From Neopestalotiopsis rosae (taxonomy: Eukaryota; Ascomycota; Sordariomycetes; Amphisphaeriales; Sporocadaceae), in contig JALGAS010000001.1 in assembly GCA_023078685.1 (NCBI GenBank), forward strand, positions 744,001 to 808,000: a stretch of DNA of 64,000 nt. Direction: 5' to 3'. The first letter of the stretch is position 1. Every line of letters begins with the position of its first letter. Shown here in pieces: positions 33,589 through 44,233 of this stretch. Under the pieces are notes generated by a model that saw only the letters and a program-made list of their open reading frames with translations, was not told the origin of the DNA and did not search any database. Made by a program: the position numbers and the translations under genes.

Positions 33589-34710
33589 ATGGCCCCTCCA
33601 CCCTCTCCCAACCTGCCTCTGCAGGAGCGTATTCTGGCTTTGGCAAAGACCCTTCAATGTACGTCTTGACTGATGCAATAACCTTACTGGGTGATCTCCG
33701 TCCCGCACTTGAAGCGCATCGCTAACATGCTGAAATCGCAGTCGGCTGGTTTACCGGGTATGTACATCCATTAACGGCGCCTCGAGCGCAGCGTTGAGAC
33801 ACGCACCTCGAGCCTTTCAACGCTCCGGGCTGGGACTCTGTGGCCTAATGCCCAACGGCGGTGACAAAGATGCAAGGCTAACAGAAGCTCGATAGACACC
33901 TGGTCCTTCTCGTTTCCATCCTCCGCTACTCGCTCTCTTGGATGCGATTTAACTACTACTCGAAGACGGCGCAGACCTGCTACCGACTATCCTTCATCGC
34001 GGCCGCTGTAACTTACGGAATCGTCATTTACAAGACTTTCAGAGCACGACAGAAGGTTGGCGCAAAATACCCTACTGGCGCCATTGGTCTTCTTGCCGAT
34101 GAGAACGTCCAGTACTTTGGTGAGTAGCTCGCACCACGACCCCTCATAGATTACACGCAAGCTGACCTATATTCCAGCCATGGCGCTCGTCTGGCTCTTC
34201 ACTCCCCAGTACCCTCTTGCTCTGCTTCCCTACGGCATCTACTCCGTCTTCCACGTTGCCACCTACACCCGTGCCAATGTCATCCCCACCGTAGCACCCG
34301 CTCAGAGCTCTGGTGCAACTCCCGGGGCCAAGACCACCAGCCCCATCGCTGATGCTATTGGTAACTTCGTCAAGACCTACTACGACATGTCCATGTCCGT
34401 CGTCTCTGCCCTCGAGGTGCTGCTCTGGATTCGTCTTTTCGTCGCCGCTATTCTCTTCCAGCGTCGTTCGTGGATCCTGCTTGTGCTCTACACTGCTTTC
34501 GTTCGCGCTCGTTTCGCCCAGAGCTCTCACGTGCAGTCCACTGTTGGTCAGCTCAACGCTCGCATCGATGCTGCTGTTGGCCAGCAGGGTACTCCTCCTG
34601 CCTTGCGCCAAGCATGGGAGGGCGTCAAGTCCGGCGGTCGTCAGTTCCACGACGTCACCGACATCAGCAAGTACACCAACGGCGGTGCTGTACCCAAGAA
34701 GACGTCGTAA
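33589..34710 (+). CDS. POM33: Pom33/TMEM33-family membrane nucleoporin
   Basis: Four exons, 33589-33658, 33742-33757, 33896-34119 and 34178-34710, encode 280 residues. The second exon is only 16 nt (FGWFTG spans the joints) but keeps phase on both sides. Features of TMEM33/Pom33/Tts1: a hydrophilic start (MAPPPSPNLPLQERILALAKTLQ), a short GWFTGH turn, then hydrophobic helices (LVLLVSILRYSL; CYRLSFIAAAVTYGIVIY; the AMALVWLFTPQYPLALLPYGIYS pair), VATYTRANVIP, and YYDMSMSVVSALEVLLWIRL. A C-terminal amphipathic/basic region follows. The family binds curved ER/nuclear-envelope membranes and aids nuclear-pore distribution. It is probably constitutively expressed. Confidence 0.92.
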
Positions 34711-35745
34711 GCACTTCATTGGCTCGTCACGGGTAGTCATCTCATCCACATGGTCTGGCGATTGTCACCACGCTACGACTATGTATGTAGCAGCAGACTT
34801 CTGGACATTATGACGATTCCACAACAAATAAAAACCTTGCAGTCGGTCACGAGTAATCGCGAGTCACTACAAGCGGCGGAGGATGAGAAATGGGCAATGG
34901 AGCAATGAGAAAAGAGATACAGGACTGAACGAGAGGTCGAGGTTCTATACGAGGACTCGGGTTTTGTAATGTCTTTCTGAGGAGTTGGTAGGCAAGCATT
35001 GCAGACTGAAGTTATGAGAGTGGTCCACAGTTTACTGCGGACGAGTATGGGTTATGAATAAGGCGTTGTCGCCATGAATACGGAATGTCAATATTTTGAT
35101 TATGCTCTTATACCACTCGAGTCGTGATAAGAACTAGTCTGCTGGGATCCAACAGTGATTGGCTTTTGCTTAGCATCGTCTCTTACTGCCACTGGACGAT
35201 CATGCTGGCACGTGCATCCGGGAACGCTTGCGTGGTCTACTGTATGCATGGATGACGTCGGAGCTGCGACAGCGACAGCGCCTGGACAGTCTGCACCAAT
35301 TATGCCTCTTGACAATGGTGAATAACTTGGATAGGGTTCAAGACACATATTGGCCTCGTTTAAAATACATCCAACATTGATATATCGAGCAATGAAACAG
35401 AGGACGAGAAAACAAGTATTTGTATTCTTCAGGTACGACATGCACCCGAGATAGGCCGTTGCATACATTACATACAAATAGGCTCCATGCTTGGACCTGT
35501 CAGAGGTGCTTGGCTCCCCACCACAACGGGATGACGTAGCGGGGATCTGCACCTGGTTTTGGGCTCCCAGCATAAACCTGCCTTGTCCAAACCCAGGAGC
35601 TCGGGAGCACATATTAATACATCCGGGTCAGATATACGAGCGCGTGACGGTTTCCCTTGTTTGGTCTTGGCACTTAATTGTCGGTATCATATGTATCAAT
35701 CGCTCTGTCTCTGAAACGTATCCGCACACTTCAACAACCTGCACC
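34711..35745. other. Intergenic, no gene seen
   Basis: Holds the Pom33 3' flank (AATAAA at 34828-34833) and the promoter of the phosphatase gene. Frames here lack coding character. Confidence 0.5.
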
Positions 35746-37749
35746 ATGGCTTCCCTACTACGCCAGATCGTGGCAGGACCGCGAGCGCGGCATCCCGAGG
35801 CTGGTCTGGATTTATGTTACGTGACGGACAACATTATCGCAACGTAAGCTGCTGCAGTCTGCACTAGACCCATTCATGAAGAAACATGATACTGATCCAA
35901 GCAAAATCACAGCTCCGGCCCTTCGGACACATATCCTCAACGCGCCTATCGAAATCCCCTCGATCGACTCGTCGCGTTCTTAGACTCCAAGCATGGCAAG
36001 AATTGGGCAATTTGGGAATTTCGTGCCGAGGGCACCGGATATCCTGACGATGCCGTTTATAATCGTATTAGGCATTACCCATGGCCGGACCACCACCCAC
36101 CGCCTTTTCGACTGATCCCAATGATCATGGCGAGCATGCGAAACTGGCTCAATGGCAACGATTTGGAGGATGATGGCGTAGGCGACGAAGACAAGGACAA
36201 GAGCAACAGGCTGATTGGCAAAGTCCTGGAAGCCTGGAAAGAGAAGAACAACCCCAGAGTCATTGTGGTGCACTGCAAGGCCGGCAAGGGCAGGAGTGGC
36301 ACCTCGGCCTGTAGTTTCCTGATCTCCGAGTGCGGATGGACGCCGGAACAAGCACTGGCCAGGTTTACCGAGAGGAGGATGCGGCCAAAGTTTGGCCCAG
36401 GCGTCAGTATCCCAAGTCAGCTACGCTGGGTGGGCTATGTCGACCGCTGGACAAAGGGGGGCAAGAAGTACGTCGATCGTGAGCTTGAAATTGTCGAGGT
36501 CCACGTGTGGGGACTTCGAAACGGTGTCAAGTTTGCCGTCGAGGGCTTCGTCGATGAGGGAAAGAAGATCAAGGTGTTCCATACTTTCAAGAAGGAAGAG
36601 CGTCATGTTGTTGAGGGAGACGCCCCTGGTAGTGCGGGTATAATGGACACGTTCTACAGCATGGCTGGCTATGGTGCCAACCCTTTTGGAGATGGACCGG
36701 GGCTAAAAGCGAATCAAGAGCAAGACGTTCTTGACAATGCAAAGACCGCAAATGCACAAGACGATCCGGTCTCTGCAGGCACCAAGTCGGACGTTGACAG
36801 TCCCGTCAGTCCCAACGCTGAGAGCCCCATCAGTCCCAGCTCTGGTCCGTCCAAGCTTCAGAAACGCTACTCGAAACTCATCTCACCAATTTCCCGAAAT
36901 TCATCAACGCGAAGCGTTCAACGCTCAAAATCAAAAAGAGAAAAGGCAGCAGAGAAGATCAGATCATCTAGCTCCTCTGCCTCATCTGTTTCGTCGGTCA
37001 ACAAGGCTGACGTGGACACGGAACCTGGTGGTAAGGCAGTTATCTTCAAGCCAACAGAGCCAATCCGTGTCCCAACCAGTGACGTCAACATTACCGCCGA
37101 GCGGCGCAACCGGGCGCCGTCTTCCATGGGCCTGACCATGGTGACGGCAGTGGCTCACGTCTGGTTCAACGGTTTCTTTGAAGGCAACGGCCCCGAGCAA
37201 GACGGCAAGCCCGAGGAGACTGGCGTATTTGAGATTGAATGGGACAAGTTGGATGGTATCAAGGGATCCTCGCAAAAGGGAACCCGTGCATTTGACCGCA
37301 TGGCAGTAGTGTGGCGCTTCGCTGACTCTACCAAGGCCGACGGTGCAGTTGTCATCACAGAGCCTGGCGAGGGCGAGACCGTGCCGCAGATGCAACCGGC
37401 CGATTGGAAGGGCAACAATGAAGAACCAGTCGTGGAGAAGAAGCTGGGTCTTCGTGTTCAGAGTCCCGAGTCCGCCAGCGTTAGCCAAGCTAGCAGTATT
37501 CGGAGTCAAGAAATCGCATCGAAAGAGAAGGGAGCAGATGACGTCGACGGCGACTCACTCAAGGGCGTCAAGAGTGACATTGGAGGTACCGTACAGGATG
37601 GCGCCGACGATAAAGTAGAAGAGGACGAGAAGTATCGGGGCAGAAAGGGCAAAGAAGTTGCCGAGCAGGACAAATCGGCCGCATACGCCGAAAAGCTACC
37701 CAGCCCAGAGGGTTCTGAGAGCTCGGGCAGTAAGATCGAGAAGAAGTAG
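35746..37749 (+). CDS. PTEN-type phosphoinositide/protein phosphatase (Tep1-like)
   Basis: Two exons, 35746-35843 and 35913-37749, encode 644 residues. The start fits the PTEN pattern: RHPEAGLDLCYVTDNIIAT, then the YRNPLDRLVAFLDSKHG region. The catalytic loop HCKAGKGRSGT has Cys154 and Arg160 and carries the two Lys typical of 3-phosphoinositide phosphatases. The general acid lies in WPDHHPP (Asp92). A short acidic insert (DLEDDGVGDEDKDK) lies between Asp92 and the P-loop. A C2-like region starts at VEVHVWGLRNGVKF and resumes at AVAHVWFNGFF..FEIEWDKLDG..FDRMAVVWRFAD. A roughly 200-residue Ser/Pro-rich insert (SPVSPNAESPISPSS, then basic KSKREKAAEK) splits it, and a charged tail follows. It is expected to oppose PI3-kinase signalling at membranes. 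The gene symbol is left open because yeast and fungal names vary. Confidence 0.9.
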
Positions 37750-39424
37750 AGGCAGAGTCGACTCGGGCAAAGATTTGTTGCTACGATACACTTCCAAGGA
37801 TACACACAAGATTGATTACCTACACTATACAGCGACCAGCAAGACTTGAACCACATAATTTTATACGATACATGATAGCTCTGTAACATTACAATACCTA
37901 TTTACTAAAAAGCTCTTAGGACGCCTGTTTAAACGATTTGTGTGATGCAAGCTACAAAAACTTAAAAGAAATATAAAAGTTTATTGACTATGTGATGGGA
38001 AACATCCACATGCTGTTAGTCAAAAGGGAGCCGCACATCACCTTGTCACGTTATAGCGGTCTTAGTTTTTTTGAACCTACGAGGTAGGAGAACTACTGGA
38101 AATATTTGACATCATTGATTATTTCTCAATTCTCAATCTAGTATATTGATCGTCGGGCCGAGAAATGTCGAACGATGAATGTTGGAGGGATGTGGCAGGA
38201 AAATAACACACATAATACATGTGCATATGCGAGGACGGGATCCACCGTCTGGGTGCGGGGCAGATATTCCGAAATGAGAACTCTTGCAGGATTTTATTGC
38301 TCAATATGCACATTAGATATCTAAGCGCCTTGCTTGCACATGGACCCCTGGATATGTACAAGAATGGCATACTGCCAGAGCGGGCCTGCGTTTTTTTTTT
38401 CCCTGCAGGTCACTGTTTGGATTTTAGTTGCTGGATTATGTTATGCAGAGTGCGTCAGAGGTGGCATTCATTGCATAAGGAGCTGAAGTGTGAGGAAGAC
38501 TTGGTAGACTTGGTTGAAAGAAAACGGCTTGCGACAAAAGGGAGACGACCGGTTCTCTATCAGCAATGCGTCTAATTAGACACACTTTATTTCTGACTGT
38601 GCTTGGAGATAAGCTGGTAGTAGGTGGCGAAACATTGGATCTTCTGATCCGCACTTTTGCTGGCTGCGCAGTTTGCACACGATTGCCGAAATGCACTTCA
38701 ATCAATACCTATTGTCAATTGAGTACAAAGTTCAAGACTATGAGATCAGATGTAATTACTGCCAGGGCGGTTCCCTGTGTAATCATTCCGGGGATAAAAG
38801 TATCGAGCTTGAAGCTGCATCCCCAATAGGCATAATTGCCATGTTGGGATATCGTTGGTGGATGCAGATCAGGAACCTGGAGTGTGAGGTTAGGATAGAT
38901 GGGTAACATGGCTCGAGTCACTTTGTTCACCTTACAAATATTTGTAAAAGACCAACAGGAAAATGGCTCGGTCCTAGAAATTCTCGTAATAGAGTGTGAA
39001 GACTGCATGTGTTCTGGTATTGGCGTGTCACTGGATATCCATGGTATCTCCCAATACTCAGTACATTCTTACAGTTGGAGTGGCGATTCGGTATATAAGG
39101 AACCGCAAAGTCAATTATAGCCAATCACAGCCAGTTCATTACTTAGTTTTACTTTAATAGGGCTTATGGACTCCCCGCTCAAGGAAACTCTGGTGGCGTC
39201 TCTGGCCTTACTCCAAGGTCATCTTGACGTTAAATTATTACTGGATTTGACTTTGCAGGAACCAGCTACTACTGCGCAAGTATGGCGGGGAGCTTCTAAG
39301 TCATCCTGGTGTAAGCAAAATACCTCGTAGAGCATTAGATAAATCAAATCAGTGTCAGCCAGCTTTCGTTCTTCCGAGAATCCTGTGCGATTGAATCCTT
39401 TTCCCAAAAGCAAACCGTATCAGA
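37750..39424. other. Intergenic, 1.7 kb, no supported gene
   Basis: Contains AT-rich DNA, short frames (for example 38219-38575) without motifs, and at 39092-39099 a TATATAAG followed by CCAATCACAG at 39121. The latter could belong to the dioxygenase gene promoter if its leader is long. Confidence 0.45.
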
Positions 39425-40648
39425 ATGGCTATCGAGACACCATTGTCCGAGAAACCCACTATCGACGGAGTGCCTTTGTATGTGAATGACGGACTCTTGG
39501 CTCCTGATGAGGTCAAGCCACTCCGGCCATCGTACCCATCGGAGCCGCTCGAGGAACTCTGCAAACGCTACGCAGAGGATGGCTACGTCTTTCTAAAAGG
39601 GCTGCTGCCCAGAGAAGATGTGAACTCGGCGCGGGGCTGTTACTTTCAACGCCTGCAGCCTTGTGGCGTGATCGATCCGGACTTGGACCCCCGCGAGGGC
39701 ATCTTCAACGCCTCGGGCGCCGTGGCGGACTACCCCGGCGTGGGCGTCGAAGCCGGCAGCGGCGCTCCGGCCACGAGCAACGAGGAGCTCTTTACGGAGC
39801 TCGCGCTCGAGGCTCACACGGACGAGTGGTACATTGGCTCCCCCGATGGCAAAGTCCCGGGCCTGGTCAATCACCCGAAGCTGCTCCAGTTTGTGGCCGA
39901 CTTTACCGGATGGGGTGACAAGACCTTGGCCATACGCCGGACCCTGCTGAGGAATAACACACCGGGCAATAAGGCGATTGGCGTTCACTATGACCAAATC
40001 TTTCTACGGCACGGCGAGCCAAGCGTCTTGACAGCGTGGGTGCCTGTTGGCGACATTGCACTGGACGGAGGAGGACTGATCTATCTCCAAGACGGTGGGT
40101 TCTGTCCCTGTTGACAAAAATGTCATTTTTGCACTTGCTGCCGCTGATGAGAAAGGCAAAATTTCCAGGCGACCGGCTCGGCCAACAGATCGAAAGCGAG
40201 TGTGCCGCCAAAGCCATGGCGGCTGGTCTTGACGATACAGAGAGACGAAGTGCCTTTAACAGACAAATGATGAAGACGGGCTGGTTGAGCCCGGATCCCG
40301 CGAGTTTCGGGAGGAAGCACGGCAGAAAATGGCTTGTCACCGCCTACGAAGCGGGAGACGTTGTGCTACACTCGGCATACATGGTAGAGAAACTTGATTC
40401 CCACCCCTGGCCCAAGCTTTCCATCAAAATGTGAGAGCTGACTGTGATTTCTTTGATTTTGTTCAGATACATGCATCCACTGTCAATCATGACAAGGAGG
40501 GGCGAATTAGAGTGGGCACTGATTTGCGCTTTGTCAACTCGGCCAGGCCGTGGGATACGGTATGTGACTCCCTTCGACGTTTGGGACTTGTACACTGACC
40601 AATTGCCAGCGCTGGTCAAACCATTTCACCTTTACAGATGGGTTGTGA
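39425..40648 (+). CDS. Phytanoyl-CoA dioxygenase (PhyH)-like Fe(II)/2-oxoglutarate oxygenase
   Basis: Four exons, 39425-40094, 40169-40383, 40467-40559 and 40610-40648, encode 338 residues with phase kept. The last exon encodes only 12 residues (RWSNHFTFTDGL). PhyH features: YAEDGYVFLKGLL near residue 50, the iron-binding HxD in GVHYDQIFLRHG, AWVPVGDIALDGGGLIYLQD, and after the second intron a distal His in YMIHAST, then GRIRVGTDLRFV with the Arg that would hold 2-oxoglutarate. The end WDTRWSNH is typical of this fungal group. Such enzymes hydroxylate lipids or secondary metabolites; nearby genes do not indicate the substrate. It is predicted to be cytosolic, with no signal peptide. Confidence 0.9.
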
Positions 40649-41094
40649 CGGACGGATGGTCGCCAAGTAAAATGGAGAGCGCCGGTGCCCCTCACAAGCG
40701 ACAATAGTTTATCAGAGTCTGGTCTAGTATGCGAGGTATGCTTATCACTTGTTTAGTGTCGTGGCAATTTCACGTATGAAGCCTATCAGATTGCAAAACA
40801 CTTGGAGAAGTGCTCCTCGGCATCCAAATTGGTGTCAAGTATGGGTGGTTGTAGCCAATGAGAGAGGGATTGTCGGCTCTTACTAATGCGTCCAACTCTA
40901 CCAGCATGTGACAACATCAAAGGCAAACCAAAGTTTCTTTGAATATTCAACTTTAGCCATAATTGTCTGCGATCCTTTAATATTGGTATAAACATTAATG
41001 ACGCGGCGCGTTATTCATTTAGTTGGTCATGTGCCTCATGTGTATATCAACCATTCATAATCTAGCGAGCCCAAATAATTGTATTACTCCCTGC
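40649..41094. other. Convergent intergenic region
   Basis: 3' flanks of two convergent genes. AT-rich, no coding signal. Confidence 0.5.
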
Positions 41095-42504
41095 TCAAAA
41101 CTTCCCCGTCATTTTCATGCCCAGCTTGAGAAGACCCAATGCCCTTGGGCCAGTCAGACCCCATGACAGGGACTTTCTCGTCTTTTGCGAAGCTGCAGAC
41201 TGGGCGGCGTTCCAGTGTCCAACGGCTTGCTCAATGAGAGTGTTATTGCCGAGCACCTCGCCGAGGACATCCACGACGGAGGCGTTGCCGCCGCCCGTGA
41301 GACTGTTGATCACGTCGCTGGCGAGCTTGATCACCGACGTGTAAGATGTCACGCGCTTGTTGTTGAGGATGTGCTCGACAAAGGGAATGTGTACGCCGTC
41401 GACCACGGTCGCATTGCCCGTGGCGTCGATCTGGATCTTGCCCTCGTTGAGGGCGTCGGCCTGGGCGTCGAGCACCTTGCCAAAGTTGGCCACGAGGTCG
41501 TGCAGGAACAGCTCTCCCGAGAAGTTGAGAGTGTTGTTGCCCGGCGGGACGAGCACGTTGAAGATGGTGATGAGTCCAAGTCTGACGTCGCCAGAGTACA
41601 AGTTGAGCGAGATATCACCGAGACCGAGGGTCAGGGCTCCCCAATTGGGCAAGTTCAGTGTACCCTGGATATTGGTGCCATTCTCAAGCGCAGGATAAAT
41701 AAGCGACAGTTCTAGTATTCCAAACCCATTGAGCTGATTTAGGGAATAGACTGAGAGTGTTTTATCAATGTGCGCCTTGGAATGTAGCGCGCCGAGCCGA
41801 ACTGTGGCATCGCCGCGGACAGACATTGAGGTCTGAGCATCATCAAAAACGTTATTGAACCAGTACTCTAGCTCGGTCTGATTCGTGATGGTGACTGTCT
41901 GGTTGGTCACAATGATGTTGGTGTTTCCATCGATATGAACGGCAGGCAGATCAAGACTGATGAATGGCGAGAAGTCCGGTGTCTCATGGTTGTATAGTTG
42001 TAGTGTCAAAGGATCGAGATTCGCTGGTAACGGCGTATCCAAGGATGTATTGAGCGACACTGACATTTGTGTCGGTGACATGGCAATGAATGAGCCGCCA
42101 TTGACTGGCAAAGTTTGATCATTGACAATGCGCTGCACTATGGCCGGGAGGATCACCAAGAAGCTAGTTGTACTGTTAGACCGGATATCTCTTGAAACAT
42201 TGTTTCCTATAATAACTCACAGGATTGGCAAAAGAATAGCCAGCAGTATTAGTGCCGCTGCTAGATACCACCACTTGAACTTTCCACAATGGCGCTTGAC
42301 TTTTTGCCTCTTTGTAAGTGGCACGACTGGAGGTGCCTTCTCTTGGACATGATCCACTGAAGAACTATCGTCGGCAGTAGCTACGGCGCCAGTTGTTCCT
42401 GCAGCTGTTGCTGCCGGTGCATTCTCGCCGCGGCCGCCATGGACAGAAGTCCTGGGGCTGTCTGGCTCGAAATGCGATGTATTTTCGTGAAACACCGAAG
42501 TCAT
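41095..42504 (-). CDS. DUF3712-like single-pass membrane protein
   Basis: Two exons, 42221-42504 and 41095-42172 (48-nt intron, GTGAGT..AACAG), encode 453 residues. The first true ATG starts a roughly 80-residue cytosolic part (MTSVFHENTSHFEP...), then a basic KRQKVKRHCGKFKWWY and one transmembrane helix that spans the intron (LAAALILLAILLPILLTTSFLVILPAIVQ). The outer part is a long beta-rich region with many N-glycosylation sites (NTSL, NQTV, NQTE, NGTN, NNTL, NATV). This matches the fungal DUF3712/AsmA-LEA-like membrane protein pattern; its cell role is unknown. A 5' in-frame extension exists but has no ATG, so the start might change if an upstream exon exists. Confidence 0.82.
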
Positions 42505-44233
42505 CTCGAACACGCACTCAAAGTCACTCTCGAGATAGGACGAGCACGAGCGACGAGGAGATGAGAGATTGCTAGTCACTGAAAAGCGCGAACCCAAACC
42601 ACCGATGGCGGCGGCAGTGGCAGTTGGCAGTCTGAAAGATCCCGCTATCCCATGCTTTCAACAATGCCCATTTGAACCGCGGCTCGTTTGTGCAGACAAC
42701 GTACATGACGCAGATCACATCACGTTCTCGACCATATCATCACGACTAGCTCCTTGTCTAGTGCACAGCTCGACACGATGAGCTACAGTATTCCGTACCT
42801 CTGCGTGAAAGAGTTTTTTCCTCTTCTCCGCACGAACTCCTCAAGCTCCTTCTGCGTGTCGCAATCTAAACCATGTCGGTGCACAGTCAATAGAACCAGG
42901 GGTCCTGGTCATGCTTCTGTTTGCTTGAATCGCCATTGGTCGGGGTACTATGCCAGGCTCACCTCATCACTTATCAACTAATCGACGACCAATAGGGAGT
43001 TTGACGGGTTGCGGGGGTGCGGCCAAGGCGGGCACAGTGGGGTTACAATATTGAAGCTTTTCCGGATGCCGATCCATACCTCCAATCGTCCCGACCGCAA
43101 CGTTCGGATATGGTGATGTGCTCCTCTGCCGGTCGCTGTGATATCATAGTGCGTTCAGCCTCTCGGTCTATACCCAACCCGTTCCTCTAGCGAACATGCT
43201 TGTTTCTCTATTGGGCGCGATACCCCAGCATTTGACCGGGTAGCCCATCGTTCGTGCCTTTGAAAGAGAAAGGCCAAGAAAGCGGGGTTAGTCCTTTTGG
43301 TTTTTTCCTTCTTCCTGATTGACAAGGCGGCCTGTCGAGGCTAGAACAAGAGGCTGGGGATGGCGAGCAAATGGTATGTTAGTCATGGCTAAATCTGGAT
43401 AGCTTCATTTAGACGTGGTCCCTTTTGGTATGCTTTTCAGCAGTGGCCACGTGCTCCTAGTACACGGAGAGGATATAGTTCATTGGTCGCATGGAATTCC
43501 CCAATTAAGCTTAATCACAGACTAGAAACCTGGGGTTCGGCACTTCTATGTAAGTTCAAACATTTTTCGTCTCTATTCTTGGTCCTCTCCGTCGCCCTAT
43601 CGATATTGCTGTATATTGGGGTGTGCTATAGAATGAAGAGAACGGAATGTCTTTCCTCGAGGAAAACGCGCGATTTTAGCGGTCAAGGCACCAACTCGGG
43701 GGATGCAAGGTCTGCAAGGTCACCTGCATTCCTGTCAGCCCACCCCAAGCAGACATAAACGCTCGACAGGGGATATAGTCGAGTTGAGCTATTGCAGCTG
43801 GGGCGAGTTGGGCAAGCTGGGGCACCCCGGTCGTAAGCACTTCCATTTCGGGAAGAAGCCGAGGAATCTGGGGTAAGCTAGAGCTAAGATATTGCCTTGG
43901 ACCTCAAGAAGACCTGAGCTCTTATCCACTGCATGTGATTACCCCATGTCGCGCATACGGGTAAGGTGCCCAACCTGGATAGGATCGTCTGCAGCTTGTT
44001 GCAATCGGCAAGGCTACATTGATCATCTTCGTGATGGTCTGGGTGGGCGATGGGCATCATGATGAGCGACGTGTGGGAGAGGCGGCAGATATGTCTTTAT
44101 TGTCGTCCTCCTTAGAACGCGCATTTCCCCTTGATCTTTTCAGTCTGCTGCCAGTCTTGGATACGGCTCTTCTTTTTCTGCCAGGTGGAAAGGCCAAAGT
44201 CTCCTCGATTCTGTTCAAGATCACTCAGTCATC
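42505..44233. other. Divergent intergenic region, 1.7 kb
   Basis: Contains promoters for the DUF3712-like and 19-mer repeat genes. The repeat-gene leader shows CT-rich blocks near 44100-44230. A G-rich GGGGCGAGTTGGGCAAGCTG stretch lies at about 43800. No gene was found. Confidence 0.5.

Noticed and set aside
34144..34749. 201-codon antisense frame over the Pom33 gene
   Set aside because: Reverse-strand shadow of a well-supported gene. The Gly/Asp-rich composition comes from the opposite strand.
32465..43260. Similar GACCGGGT-containing short stretches at about 32477 and 43237
   Set aside because: The match is under 20 bp and the flanks do not align, so it is not treated as a repeat.
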